DNA from: VAZQ01 sp963817135
GTDB taxonomy: Bacteria; Pseudomonadota; Alphaproteobacteria; Rhizobiales; Xanthobacteraceae
Assembly (NCBI GenBank): GCA_963817135.1
Contig: CAWFNG010000019.1
Location: forward strand, 345,786-409,785
Length of the DNA stretch: 64,000 bases
Reading direction: 5' to 3'
Shown: piece after piece, positions 8,659 to 17,380 of the stretch
Position numbering within the stretch: the stretch's first letter is position 1
Layout of the letters: every line of letters begins with the position of its first letter
The notes under the pieces: model-generated
What the model was told of the DNA's origin: nothing
Database searches by the model: none
What the model saw: the letters and a program-made list of their open reading frames with translations, nothing else
Translations under genes and position numbers: made by a program

Positions 8659-10497
8659 ATGACTGTGCAACACGGCGAATTTGGTTTTCTCGCTTTCGGC
8701 GTCGTGCTGCTGGTCGTCGCCGTCGTCAGCGTACCGATTGCCCGCAAGGTCGGCCTTCCCGCGCTGATCGCCTACCTGATCGGCGGGATGGTCATCGGGC
8801 CTTATGGCTTGCGCATATTCGGCACCCCGGAAAGCATTATTCCGGTTTCCGAACTGGGCGTGGTGATGCTGCTGTTCCTGATCGGCCTCGAGCTTGAGCT
8901 TGGCCGGCTCATGGCCATGCGCGGCGCCATCTTCGGCCTCGGTGCCGCGCAACTCGCCGTCACCGCGCTTGCACTGGCAGGTCTCTCTTATTTCAGCGGC
9001 CTTATTGGCTGGCGCGGCGCGATCGTCGCCGGACTCGCGCTGGCAATGTCGGCGACGGCGATCGCGCTGCAGATCCTGGAAGAGCGCGGCGACCTGCAGC
9101 GCGATTACGGACAGCGCACGTTCGCAATTCTGCTCTTTCAGGATATGGCGGTCGTGCCGCTGCTTGCGCTTCTGCCTTTGCTGGCGCCGGCGCTTGACAG
9201 CGTTCACGCGGATTTTGCCGAGGGTCTGCGCACGGTGGCGCTTATCGGCGGCGCAATCGCAATCATCGTATTGGCGGGGCGCTACCTCCTCAATCCATTC
9301 TTTCGATTGCTCGCCCAGAGCGGATCGCGCGAAGTCATGACTGCCGCCGCGCTGCTGGTGGTCCTCGGGGCGGCGCTCCTGATGCAGACGGTCGGAATGT
9401 CCATGGCATTGGGAGCCTTCCTCGCCGGGGTGATGCTTGCCGAATCCAATTATCGGCACGAGCTCGAGGCCGACATCGAGCCGTTCCGCGGGCTCCTCCT
9501 CGCATTGTTCTTCATGGGCGTAGGCATGAGCATCGATATCGCGCTTGTGCGTGCGAATCTGGCATTGATCGTGCTGGCGGCTGTCGTCATTACGGCGCTG
9601 AAGGCGGCCATTGTCTGGCTCCTGTTCCGCGCCACCTGTACGCGCGGCAACGCGTTGCGCGCGGGATCCATTCTCACCGGCGCGGGTGAATTTGCTTTCG
9701 TCATTTTCCCGCTGGGCGCATCGCTCGGCATTATCGATCGGCCGCAGGCCGGTATTCTCACCGCGATTGCCGCCATCACCATGCTGTTTGGGCCGCTGGT
9801 CGCAGCCACGACCGAGTTTGCCCTGCGGCGCCTCGCCCGGCCGGCCGGTCTGGAAAGCGAGGATTTTTCCGACGCCCACGGGTCGGTGCTGGTAATCGGC
9901 TTCGGACGATTCGGTCAGATCGTGTCGCAGTGCCTGCTTGCTGAAGGCATCGATGTCATCACCATCGACAACAATCCGGAAATGATCGCGCAGGCGAGCC
10001 GGTTCGGCTTCAAGGTTTATTACGGCGACGGCACCCGGCTCGACGTCTTGCGCGCGGCAGGCACCGCCGCTGCGCGGCTGGTTGCGATCTGCATCGACAA
10101 CCGGGAAGCCGCAAGCCGCGTCGTTGATCTGGTGCATGCGGAATTTCCCGGAACGCAGCTTTATGTGCGGTCCTACGACCGGCGCCATTCGTTGCAGCTC
10201 ATCGCCAAGGGCGTGGAATTCGAGCTGAGGGAAACCTACGAATTGGCGCTCCTGTTCGGCCGCAAGACGCTCGAAGCGCTTGGATTGGACGACGAGCGGG
10301 CGCTTGCGATTGAGGAATTCGTGCGCCGGCGCGATCTTGACCGGCTGGCACTGCAGCAGGCCGAAGGGATTTCCGCCGGGATCGACCTTCTGCGCACGAC
10401 CATGGTGCAGGAGCCATTGAGCAAGCCCGCGCGCGCCGCGAAGCCGCTCAATCCGGAGGCGCGACAACTCGTTCGCCCGCCGCCGGGCGAGTCGTAG
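8659..10497 (+). CDS. Kef-type monovalent cation:proton antiporter (CPA2 family) with TrkA-N domain
   Basis: A 612-residue inner-membrane transporter. Residues 1-390 form about 12-13 membrane segments of the Na+/H+ exchanger domain (PALIAYLIGGMVIGP early, the double-glycine region ALGAFLAGVMLAE). Residues 410-530 form a Rossmann TrkA-N domain with VLVIGFGRFGQIVSQ and the acidic VITIDNNPE. This is the architecture of KefB/KefC, potassium efflux systems gated by glutathione adducts; the next gene is glutathione-synthesis gshA, convergent, which fits but does not prove that link. The TAG stop lies inside repeat 10494-10531. Confidence 0.88.
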   Translation: MTVQHGEFGFLAFGVVLLVVAVVSVPIARKVGLPALIAYLIGGMVIGPYGLRIFGTPESIIPVSELGVVMLLFLIGLELELGRLMAMRGAIFGLGAAQLAVTALALAGLSYFSGLIGWRGAIVAGLALAMSATAIALQILEERGDLQRDYGQRTFAILLFQDMAVVPLLALLPLLAPALDSVHADFAEGLRTVALIGGAIAIIVLAGRYLLNPFFRLLAQSGSREVMTAAALLVVLGAALLMQTVGMSMALGAFLAGVMLAESNYRHELEADIEPFRGLLLALFFMGVGMSIDIALVRANLALIVLAAVVITALKAAIVWLLFRATCTRGNALRAGSILTGAGEFAFVIFPLGASLGIIDRPQAGILTAIAAITMLFGPLVAATTEFALRRLARPAGLESEDFSDAHGSVLVIGFGRFGQIVSQCLLAEGIDVITIDNNPEMIAQASRFGFKVYYGDGTRLDVLRAAGTAAARLVAICIDNREAASRVVDLVHAEFPGTQLYVRSYDRRHSLQLIAKGVEFELRETYELALLFGRKTLEALGLDDERALAIEEFVRRRDLDRLALQQAEGISAGIDLLRTTMVQEPLSKPARAAKPLNPEARQLVRPPPGES

Positions 10498-10531
10498 CCC
10501 GGATTGAACGTCTTCGTTCAATCCGGGCTAC
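10494..10531. repeat. REP-like palindrome, family C (GTAGCCCGG type)
   Basis: A perfect 16-base stem (GTAGCCCGGATTGAAC and complement) with a 6-base loop, between the converging antiporter and gshA genes. It lacks a T-run, so it is a repeat that may also stop transcription. The antiporter stop codon is part of the left arm. Confidence 0.85.
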
Positions 10532-10535
10532 AGAT

Positions 10536-11906
10536 TCAATACGCGTATTCCTTGAAGGCCGGCGCAACGCTGCCGCTCCACGGGCCATTGAATTTTTCCA
10601 GCAATTCCTCGGCGGGTGTTACACCGCGCGCGACATATTCCTCGATCGGCTGGAGATAGCGGCTTTCATCCTGGCCGGCGCTGTCGAGCCGGCCGCGTCG
10701 GGCCAGCCCTTTTTGTGCAAGTGCAATGGTGGCGCGCGCGAGTTGCAGCACGCTCGCGCCCTTGATGACGGCGGCAAAGCCCTGTTTGGGCACGTCATCG
10801 CGCAGCTTCTGGCGCTCCGCCGCCTTCCAGTCCTTGACCAGCATCCAGGCCTGATCGAGCGCATCCTCGTCATAGAGGATGCCGACCCAATAGGCCGGCA
10901 GCGCCGGCAGCCGCCGCCACGGCCCGCCGTCCGCTCCGCGCATTTCCAGGTAATGTTTGAGGCGGACTTCCGGAAAGATGGTGGAGATATGATTTGCCCA
11001 GTCCGAGATCGTCGCGCGCTCACCGGGCAGAGCGGGCAGCCGGCCTTGCATCAGATCGCGAAATGATTGTCCGGCGACATCGATATACTGCTCGCCGCGT
11101 TTGACGAAATACATCGGCACGCCGAGCGCGTAATCGATATAGCGCTCAAAACCCATGCCGGCTTCGAATGCCCAGGGCAGCATTCCGGTGCGGTCAGGAT
11201 CGGTGTCGCGCCAGATTTCCGAGCGAAATGAAAGAAAGCCATTCGGCCGGCCTTCGGTGAATGGCGAATTGGCGAACAGTGCCGTTGCCACCGGCTGCAG
11301 CGCCAGGCTGACGCGCAGCTTCTTCACCATGTCGGCCTCGCTGGAATAATCGAGATTCGTCTGCACCGTGCAGGTGCGATACATCATGTCCAGGCCGTGG
11401 CCGCCGACCTTGGGCATATAGGCCGTCATGATGCGGTAGCGGCCTTTCGGCATCGTCGGAATCTCGGCACGGCTCCAGTTCGGGGTCATGCCGAGCCCAA
11501 GAAAGCCGATCCCCAGGGGACGCGCGACTTCCTTGACCTGCGCGAGATGCGCCATCAGCTCCGAGCATGTCTGATGCACGGTCTCGACCGGCGCTCCCGA
11601 CAATTCGAACTGTCCACCCGGCTCAAGCGATATTGCGCCGCCGCCCGTGACATCGAACAAGCCGATCACGTTGCCTTGTTCGATGATCGGTTGCCAGCCC
11701 AGTAGATGCTGCATGCCTTCCAGGAGCGCGCGGATGCTGCGACGGCCCTCATAGGGCACCGGGCGCAAATCTTCGGTCCGAAACACGAATTTCTCGTGCT
11801 CGGTACCGATGCGGAATTGCGCCTTCGGCTTCGCCCCGGCCTCGAACCATGCGACCAGCTCGTCGCGCGTCTCGATCGGCGTCATGTCGACTTGGTCGCG
11901 GGCCAT
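10536..11906 (-). CDS. gshA: Glutamate-cysteine ligase
   Basis: Catalyses ATP-dependent joining of glutamate and cysteine, the first step of glutathione synthesis in the cytoplasm. The 456-residue length and motifs fit the alphaproteobacterial/plant-type GCL: QFRIGTEHEKFVF near residue 40, a glycine-rich ISLEPGGQFELSGAP near residue 110, and FLGLGMTPNW. The start at 11906 (MARDQVDMTPIETRDE) matches family N-termini; the frame is open to 11981. It is convergent with the Kef-like antiporter. Confidence 0.94.
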   Translation of the reverse strand: MARDQVDMTPIETRDELVAWFEAGAKPKAQFRIGTEHEKFVFRTEDLRPVPYEGRRSIRALLEGMQHLLGWQPIIEQGNVIGLFDVTGGGAISLEPGGQFELSGAPVETVHQTCSELMAHLAQVKEVARPLGIGFLGLGMTPNWSRAEIPTMPKGRYRIMTAYMPKVGGHGLDMMYRTCTVQTNLDYSSEADMVKKLRVSLALQPVATALFANSPFTEGRPNGFLSFRSEIWRDTDPDRTGMLPWAFEAGMGFERYIDYALGVPMYFVKRGEQYIDVAGQSFRDLMQGRLPALPGERATISDWANHISTIFPEVRLKHYLEMRGADGGPWRRLPALPAYWVGILYDEDALDQAWMLVKDWKAAERQKLRDDVPKQGFAAVIKGASVLQLARATIALAQKGLARRGRLDSAGQDESRYLQPIEEYVARGVTPAEELLEKFNGPWSGSVAPAFKEYAY

Positions 11907-12104
11907 GCGGCGGTTCCGGGAAAAGGGCCGCGACCTTACACGTCGCCTGCAAGGGAGGGCAAATGGGCACTCAACAATCATCTGCCAGTGATTGCCGATG
12001 TCGCGATTGGTGCAGTTAGCTCCTGACTGATCCCCGTAAATTGGATATCCTGCACTCGCGCTGCGCGCCGGGACCGCATTGGATGACCCTGCAGGAGAAA
12101 TTCA

Positions 12105-13151
12105 GTGAGCCAGATGGATGCAATCACCGCCAACGCGAATAGCTTCGTCCCGGTGATCGACATAGCCCCCTACCTTGCGGGCACGCCTGAAGGCAGACAT
12201 CGGGTCGCAGCGGAAATCGACCGCGCCTGCCGCGAGGTCGGCTTCTATATCATCGTCGGTCATGGCGTCGACCTGCGATTGATCGAGCAGGTCGAGACCG
12301 TCTCGCGTGAATTCTTCGATCTTCCGCTTGACGAAAAAATGAAGGTGCATATCGGCGATACGCCCGGCGCGGTCGGTTATGCGGCTGTCGGCGACGTCGC
12401 ACTGGCCTATACCCGCGGTCAGGTGGCGCCGCCGGACCTCAACGAATCGTTGCAGATTGCGAAAGTTGACGTGACGGACGATGGGTATTTTCAAAGCGAA
12501 GCCGCGCGCGGCTTGATTCCAAAGAACCGCTGGCCGCAGCGGCCCGCTGCCCTCAAAGCGGTGTACAGCAAATATTACCTGAGGATAGGCGCCCTTGCCG
12601 CGGATTTGATGCGCTTGTCGGCTCTCGCACTCGGGCTGCCTGAGACGTATTTCGATGACAAGATCGACCGCCACATCAGCCGCCTCAACATACGTCTTTA
12701 CCCGGAGCAGAGAATTGCTCCGCTGCCCGGCCAGTTACGCGCCGCCGCGCACACCGATTACGGGACGGTCACGATACTCAAGCCGGGCGACGCCGTTGGC
12801 GGTCTTCAGGTCGCCGACCGTGATGGAAACTGGCACGACGTTCCAATGATTCCCGGATCGTTCGTGATCAACCAGGGCGACCTGATGGCTCGCTGGACGA
12901 ACGATCGCTGGCTTTCAACCCTGCATCGCGTAGCCAATCCTCCCGCTGAGGCCAAGGGCGGGTCGCGGCGTCTGTCCATCGTGTTCTTTCACCATCCGAA
13001 CTACGATGCGACCGTGTCCTGTCTGCCGACCTGCGTCGACGCCAAGGTCGCACCCGCCTATGAACCGATCACGGTGAGTGACTACTACAGCATGAAGAAA
13101 TCGCAGCAGCGCATGGCGCGGGCGAAGGCGCTTGAAGCAGCGGCGAGCTGA
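12105..13151 (+). CDS. Isopenicillin N synthase-like Fe(II)/2-oxoglutarate dioxygenase
   Basis: A 348-residue cytoplasmic oxygenase. The facial triad and co-substrate residues are visible: AAHTDYGTVTIL (HxD), LHRVANPP (second His) and RRLSIVFFHHP (the RxS that binds 2-oxoglutarate). The N-terminal part FVPVIDIAPYLAG is the DIOX_N domain. The GTG at 12105 is the likely start, since AGGAGA lies nine bases upstream; an internal ATG follows at codon 4. Substrate unknown. It is followed by the composite repeat and a solute-binding protein gene. Confidence 0.9.
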   Translation: MSQMDAITANANSFVPVIDIAPYLAGTPEGRHRVAAEIDRACREVGFYIIVGHGVDLRLIEQVETVSREFFDLPLDEKMKVHIGDTPGAVGYAAVGDVALAYTRGQVAPPDLNESLQIAKVDVTDDGYFQSEAARGLIPKNRWPQRPAALKAVYSKYYLRIGALAADLMRLSALALGLPETYFDDKIDRHISRLNIRLYPEQRIAPLPGQLRAAAHTDYGTVTILKPGDAVGGLQVADRDGNWHDVPMIPGSFVINQGDLMARWTNDRWLSTLHRVANPPAEAKGGSRRLSIVFFHHPNYDATVSCLPTCVDAKVAPAYEPITVSDYYSMKKSQQRMARAKALEAAAS

Positions 13152-13318
13152 CTGGTGTGGCGGATTTGACGTTCCTATCAGCATTGCCGCGAGTCATTCA
13201 TAGGAACGTCAAATCCAAAGCCACACTAGAATCATGGAGTTGCTAATGGTCCTTGGATTCCGAAGTTCGCATCTGAACGTGCCGCGAGTGCTGGCGAACT
13301 TCGGAATCGGACCACTAG
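13152..13318. repeat. Composite palindromic element (B-spacer-A, inverted orientation)
   Basis: Hairpin B (13152-13229, arms GGATTTGACGTTCCTA and complement) is followed by a spacer of about 20 bases and hairpin A (13246-13318, ending GACCACTAG). The whole is the reverse complement of the element at 17213-17380, including the spacer. It begins just after the dioxygenase stop and ends eight bases before the next start codon. Confidence 0.9.
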
Positions 13319-13326
13319 CCGTCCCG

Positions 13327-14313
13327 ATGCCTCTGACACGCGCGTTTGTTGTTATTGCCGCGGCTCTTCTTCTGGCGACCGCGCTCGGCAGCAAACCGGC
13401 CGATGCGCAGGATTGGCCGACACGTCCGTTGACGCTCGTGGTGCCGTGGGCCGCCGGCGGGGGCACCGATGTGATGGGACGCATCATGGCGCGCCGCATG
13501 TCGGAGATCATGGGCCAGCAGGTGATCGTCGAAAATATCACCGGCGCCGGCGGAATGATCGGTTCGACGCACGTCGTCAAGGCAGCACCGGACGGCTACA
13601 CCTTTGTCTTCGGCAGCCGCTCGGACGCGATCAATATGACGCTCTACAAGCGTCCTACTTACAGTCTGCAGAACGATCTTGCCCCCGTCGTCCTCGTTGC
13701 CGACCAGCCGACGATTTTGGTCGCGCGCAAAGATCTGCCGGCCGATGGACTCAAGGACTTCGTCGCACATGTGCAGCGCAACGTCGGTACCGTTCGCTTG
13801 GGTTCCGCCGGCATCGGCGCCACGGGCTTTGTCGATTGTGCCATTTTCAACGGGATGATCGGGGTCAACATCCAGGCAATCCCGTATCGAGGCAGCGGCC
13901 CGGCGATGCAGGACCTGATCCGCAGCCAGTTCGACTATTTCTGCACGATCAGCGGGTCGGCGGCGGCGCCGCTGCAGAACGGCCTGATCAAAGGCATTGC
14001 AGCGTTCAGGCACGAACGATTGCCGTCGCTGCCGCAAGTGCCGACCGCCTTTGAGCAGGGCATGGATTTCGATGCCTCGACCTGGTTCGGCTTCTTCGTG
14101 CCCAAGGCCACCCCGGCCGCGATAATCAAGAAACTGCACGACGCCAGCGTAGCGGCGATGGCAACGCCCTCGGTGGCGGAGCAGCTGGCCACCAACGGAA
14201 CGTATGTTGTGCCGCCGGAAAAGCGCTCGACCGAGTATTTCGAAAGCATCATCGTTCCCGAGATCGAGAAGAACGCAGCGCCGCTCAAGGCTGCGGGAAT
14301 GTCGGTCGATTAA
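13327..14313 (+). CDS. Bug-family (TctC-like) tricarboxylate transport substrate-binding protein
   Basis: A 328-residue periplasmic binding protein: signal peptide of about 26 residues ending ADAQD, then WPTRPLTLVVPWAAGGGTD, the characteristic Bug opening, and later YRGSGPAMQDL. These proteins bind organic acids for TTT-type transporters or act as orphan sensors; no TctA/TctB membrane genes are nearby, so it is an orphan here. The ATG at 13327 follows the repeat by eight bases and has no visible Shine-Dalgarno, suggesting the repeat displaced the native leader. Confidence 0.9.
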   Translation: MPLTRAFVVIAAALLLATALGSKPADAQDWPTRPLTLVVPWAAGGGTDVMGRIMARRMSEIMGQQVIVENITGAGGMIGSTHVVKAAPDGYTFVFGSRSDAINMTLYKRPTYSLQNDLAPVVLVADQPTILVARKDLPADGLKDFVAHVQRNVGTVRLGSAGIGATGFVDCAIFNGMIGVNIQAIPYRGSGPAMQDLIRSQFDYFCTISGSAAAPLQNGLIKGIAAFRHERLPSLPQVPTAFEQGMDFDASTWFGFFVPKATPAAIIKKLHDASVAAMATPSVAEQLATNGTYVVPPEKRSTEYFESIIVPEIEKNAAPLKAAGMSVD

Positions 14314-14342
14314 GCCGCACCCAAAGAGCAAGGACGACCGCC

Positions 14343-14636
14343 ATGGCGAAGGCCTATTGGGTAACCTCATATCGCTCGATCTCCGACCCGGAGAAGCTTG
14401 CCACCTATGCCGCCCTTGCCGGACCGGCCATTGCGCCCTTCGGCGGGCGCTATCTCGCGCGCGGCACCGCCGCTGCTGCCTACGAAGCGGGTCTGAAAGA
14501 GCGAATCGTCATTTCCGAATTCCCGAGTATCGAACGGGCGATCGCCGCTCATGACAGCACGGCGTACCAGGCCGCCCTGAAGGCACTGGGTGACGGGGCG
14601 GTGCGCGACCTGCGGATCATCGAAGGCTTGGAATAG
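14343..14636 (+). CDS. DUF1330 domain protein
   Basis: A 97-residue cytoplasmic protein of the DUF1330 dimeric alpha-beta-barrel (ferredoxin-like) family: MAKAYWVTSYRSISDPEKL, a central FGGRYLARG and a closing RIVISEFPSIERA. Biochemical role unknown. It starts 29 bases after the Bug-family gene and probably belongs to the same transcript. Confidence 0.85.
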   Translation: MAKAYWVTSYRSISDPEKLATYAALAGPAIAPFGGRYLARGTAAAAYEAGLKERIVISEFPSIERAIAAHDSTAYQAALKALGDGAVRDLRIIEGLE

Positions 14637-14642
14637 CGCAAT

Positions 14643-15107
14643 CTACTCCTTGATCGGCGCGCCGGATTTGCGCAACCAGCGGCGGTTTTGGCCGTCGCGC
14701 TCCAGCATCAGGTCGACATCGGAGTAATGCACGCGCTCGTTCGTCAAGCGGGTGCCTATTTCGAGGTAGACCGCGTCGCTGCTGCTGCGATTGACGAGGC
14801 AATGGCCGATGCCGCTGTTGGCCTTGAAGCCCGCGGCATCACCGGGCCGAAGCACGATCTCGCCGTCGTTCTCCTGAAGCACCAGCTCGCCTTCCAGCAT
14901 GAAGATGAACTCATCCTCCTGCTCGTGCCAGTGCCGCAGCGCCGAGGACGAACCGGGCTTGATGCGGGTGAGGTTGACGCCGAATTGCGCGAGGCCGGCG
15001 GCGTCGCCAAGCCGCTGCCTTTCCCGCCCGGCGATCACAGGCGCAAATTCCTTGGGATAATTGCTCATCCGTTGAGCTGGAATTTTTCCTATATCGATCT
15101 TGGGCAT
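14643..15107 (-). CDS. Cupin-domain protein
   Basis: A 154-residue single-domain cupin. The first cupin motif is visible in SALRHWHEQEDEFIFMLEGE (metal-binding His-His-Glu) and the second in SGIGHCLVN. Related proteins bind small ligands or metal and often sit beside catabolic operons; no substrate can be assigned. The ATG at 15107 has AAAGGA six bases upstream; another in-frame start at 15134 is less likely. It is convergent with the DUF1330 gene and divergent from the TauD-family gene. Confidence 0.88.
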   Translation of the reverse strand: MPKIDIGKIPAQRMSNYPKEFAPVIAGRERQRLGDAAGLAQFGVNLTRIKPGSSSALRHWHEQEDEFIFMLEGELVLQENDGEIVLRPGDAAGFKANSGIGHCLVNRSSSDAVYLEIGTRLTNERVHYSDVDLMLERDGQNRRWLRKSGAPIKE

Positions 15108-15252
15108 TTCCAATCCTTTCTTTACGATCGTCATCGGCGGTTAGTGTAATTGTCGCATGCGCTGCGCCGGCCGCAAGTCGGGAAGCGGACTTCCGGTTCT
15201 TGCGGGAAAACCCGTTTTGATGGAGAGTTGAGCCGAATTGACGGAGGCTCGC

Positions 15253-16140
15253 ATGGAAACGATCCCGCTGGGTCCCGGTTTTGCCGCCGAACTGCGCGGC
15301 GTGACGCTTGCCGGCATTGCCATGGATGACGCCGCATACCAGGAGGCCCGCGCGGCGTTCGAGGAGCATTCCGTGCTGGTCCTGCGTGGCCAGGAGGTAA
15401 CCGACGAAGCGCAGCTTGCTTTTTCGCGCCGGTTTGGCCCGCTCGAAATAACCAAGGTCGGCTCGCAAGGCACCGGCACCAACCTGGTGATTCTCAGCAC
15501 CATCGACGAGAGCGGCAAAGTCGTGCCGGCGGATCACCGATTGGCGCTGCGCAACAAGGCAAACCAGCTCTGGCATACCGACAGCACTTTCAAACGCGTG
15601 CCGGCGCTCGCTTCGGTGCTCTCGGCGCGCATCATCCCGGCGCGCGGCGGGGAAACGGAATACGTCTCCACCCGGCTCGCCTTCGAGCGGATCGACCCGG
15701 CACTGCGCCGGCAGTTCGAACATTCCTTCGCCTGGCACGACTACGCCCATTCGCGCGGCAAGATCGCGGCCGACCTCGCAAGTCCCGAGGAGCGCGCGGC
15801 ACTACCGCCGCAATGCTGGCGCATGGTTTGGAAAAACCCGGTCAACGGCCGCATCGCGCTTTATCTCGCCTCGCACGCCTATGCGGTTGAAGGAATGGAG
15901 CAGGCGGCGGGGCAACAGCTGCTCGCCGAGTTGATCGATGCGGCGACCGCGCCGGGGCTGACTTACATCCACAGCTGGCGCAGCGGCGACGTCGTCATGT
16001 GGGACAACCGCGCGACCATGCATCGCGGCCGGCCTTGGCCCGCGCACGAGCCGCGCCATATGGTGCGTACCACCATATCGGCGACCGAGGCTGACGGGCT
16101 CGCGAGCGTGCAGCCGCCGGCGCGACAAGCGGCGGAATAA
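15253..16140 (+). CDS. TauD/TfdA-family Fe(II)/2-oxoglutarate dioxygenase
   Basis: A 295-residue member of the taurine/2,4-D/alkylsulfonate dioxygenase family. Metal ligands are in NQLWHTDSTFKRVP (HxD) and, distally, TMHRGRPWP; the Arg expected to bind 2-oxoglutarate is in PRHMVRTTIS. The order and spacing fit TfdA-like enzymes of about 290 residues. The ATG at 15253 has ACGGAGG upstream. The substrate (sulfonate, aryloxyacid or other) cannot be read from sequence. It is the second 2OG oxygenase within 4 kb. Confidence 0.92.
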   Translation: METIPLGPGFAAELRGVTLAGIAMDDAAYQEARAAFEEHSVLVLRGQEVTDEAQLAFSRRFGPLEITKVGSQGTGTNLVILSTIDESGKVVPADHRLALRNKANQLWHTDSTFKRVPALASVLSARIIPARGGETEYVSTRLAFERIDPALRRQFEHSFAWHDYAHSRGKIAADLASPEERAALPPQCWRMVWKNPVNGRIALYLASHAYAVEGMEQAAGQQLLAELIDAATAPGLTYIHSWRSGDVVMWDNRATMHRGRPWPAHEPRHMVRTTISATEADGLASVQPPARQAAE

Positions 16141-16144
16141 TCGA

Positions 16145-16645
16145 TCATTGCAGCGGCTGGGTGATCGATAGGCCGATGAACGGCTTTTTCGTGCCCTTCA
16201 CCGTTCGCCTGGACGGCTCGGATCTCGGCAATCCGGAATATTCGTCACATTCCTCGTCTGTCTCACAACCGTTGCGCGGCAGGACATCGAGGAGTTGCAG
16301 GCTCTTGCGGGTTTGAACCTCAAGATAGCTCGTCCCGATCCGAAACTGATCGTTGGAAATTGCGCCCGCGGGCGGCAGCTCACGCCAGTTTCTGAAATTA
16401 TTCGCCAGCGGGCTATTGCCGCTCAAACCCGTCCCGAACGTATAGCTCGGCGGCAGCTTCGCCCAATTGTTCTCCTGCCCGAGCCCGGGGGCGGACTTCT
16501 CCGGCGTTTCTCTGTTGTCGAATTGGCGCGGGACAATGTCCGTCAGATTTGGTGAGAACAGCAGCGCCTGGGAGCCCGCAGTGGATGCCCATGCAAGAAG
16601 GCCAGCGGTAGCCGCGAGGATTTGGAACTGGCGCCGAATCAACAC
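16145..16645 (-). CDS. Exported protein of unknown function
   Basis: A 166-residue protein I do not recognise. It begins at GTG 16645, chosen because a strong purine run (GGGGGGA) sits just upstream and the product then starts with a signal peptide (VLIRRQFQILAATAGLLAW). The mature part is rich in Asn, Pro and Ser, with a lone Cys pair near the C-terminus (NGCETDEECDEY). It lies tail to tail with the TauD-family gene and divergent from the RHH-like gene. Confidence 0.55.
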   Translation of the reverse strand: MLIRRQFQILAATAGLLAWASTAGSQALLFSPNLTDIVPRQFDNRETPEKSAPGLGQENNWAKLPPSYTFGTGLSGNSPLANNFRNWRELPPAGAISNDQFRIGTSYLEVQTRKSLQLLDVLPRNGCETDEECDEYSGLPRSEPSRRTVKGTKKPFIGLSITQPLQ

Positions 16646-16722
16646 GTTGGTCCCCCCGGCACCATGACAGCCTAAAATAGAGCGAGATGCTAGATTGGCG
16701 AGGACACTATGGGAGGAAATTG

Positions 16723-17082
16723 ATGGCAAAAGCGGGCCCGAGCAAAGAAAGGCGGGGACGTGCCCCATCTCTGCATGTCATCAGTGGCGGACAAAGCACA
16801 CAGTCGAATGAAAACAAGTCGGCCGTCCGCAGCAAAGGCGGCGACGCCGCCAAGGGAAAGCGCGTGCAATTCGACCTGGAAACCTGGCACGCCCTCGACA
16901 TGCTCGCGCGCGACCGGATGATGACCTTCCAGGAGCTTGCCGACGAGGCATTTGCGGATCTGTTGCGCAAGCACGGCCAACCGGTCGATCTCAAGGACGC
17001 GCTCAAGCGCAGCTTGCAGCATGACCAGGGGCAGCGGCCAAAGCCGGGGAGAAAGCGCGGCACGCGGCATCCGGAAGATTGA
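16723..17082 (+). CDS. Putative ribbon-helix-helix protein
   Basis: A 119-residue basic protein. Residues 1-48 are disordered and charged; residues 50-85 read KRVQFDLETWHALDMLARD followed by a helix, the strand-helix-helix pattern of RHH DNA-binding proteins. The tail is Arg/Lys/Pro rich. GGGAGG lies upstream of the ATG. No adjacent toxin is evident, so a regulator is the safer guess. The composite repeat lies 130 bases downstream. Confidence 0.6.
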   Translation: MAKAGPSKERRGRAPSLHVISGGQSTQSNENKSAVRSKGGDAAKGKRVQFDLETWHALDMLARDRMMTFQELADEAFADLLRKHGQPVDLKDALKRSLQHDQGQRPKPGRKRGTRHPED

Positions 17083-17212
17083 AATCCACGCCCGCTGCAC
17101 GAGCCCCGTGTATCGACTTCGGCGCAGCACGCGCGCACGGGCCTTACCAACGCGTGCATCATGAACAGCAAAGTGCGCGAAGTGGTGCGCCGCGCCCCGG
17201 ATACGCCCTCAC

Positions 17213-17380
17213 CTAGTGGTCCGATTCCGAAGTTCGCCACCACTCGCGGCACGTTCAGATGCGAACTTCGGAATCTAAGGACCACTAGCAACTCTATGAT
17301 TTCTAGTGCGGTTTTGAATTTGAAGTTCCTAAACGAGCTTGCGGCCAGTTATGATAGGAACTTCAAATTCACCGCACTAG
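17213..17380. repeat. Composite palindromic element (A-spacer-B)
   Basis: Hairpin A (17213-17288, CTAGTGGTCC...GGACCACTAG), a 14-base spacer (CAACTCTATGATTT), then hairpin B (17303-17380, CTAGTGCGG...CCGCACTAG). It separates the RHH-like gene from the converging dienelactone hydrolase gene and overlaps the latter's last codons. Confidence 0.92.

Noticed and set aside
8581..10521. Long minus-strand open frame (646 codons) opposite the Kef-like antiporter
   Set aside because: Its translation is Arg/Gln/His-rich with no domain; it is the antisense shadow of a high-GC gene with clear family motifs on the plus strand.
10494..10531. Rho-independent terminator
   Set aside because: Stem is strong but no U-run follows on either strand, and the same sequence family recurs as a dispersed repeat.
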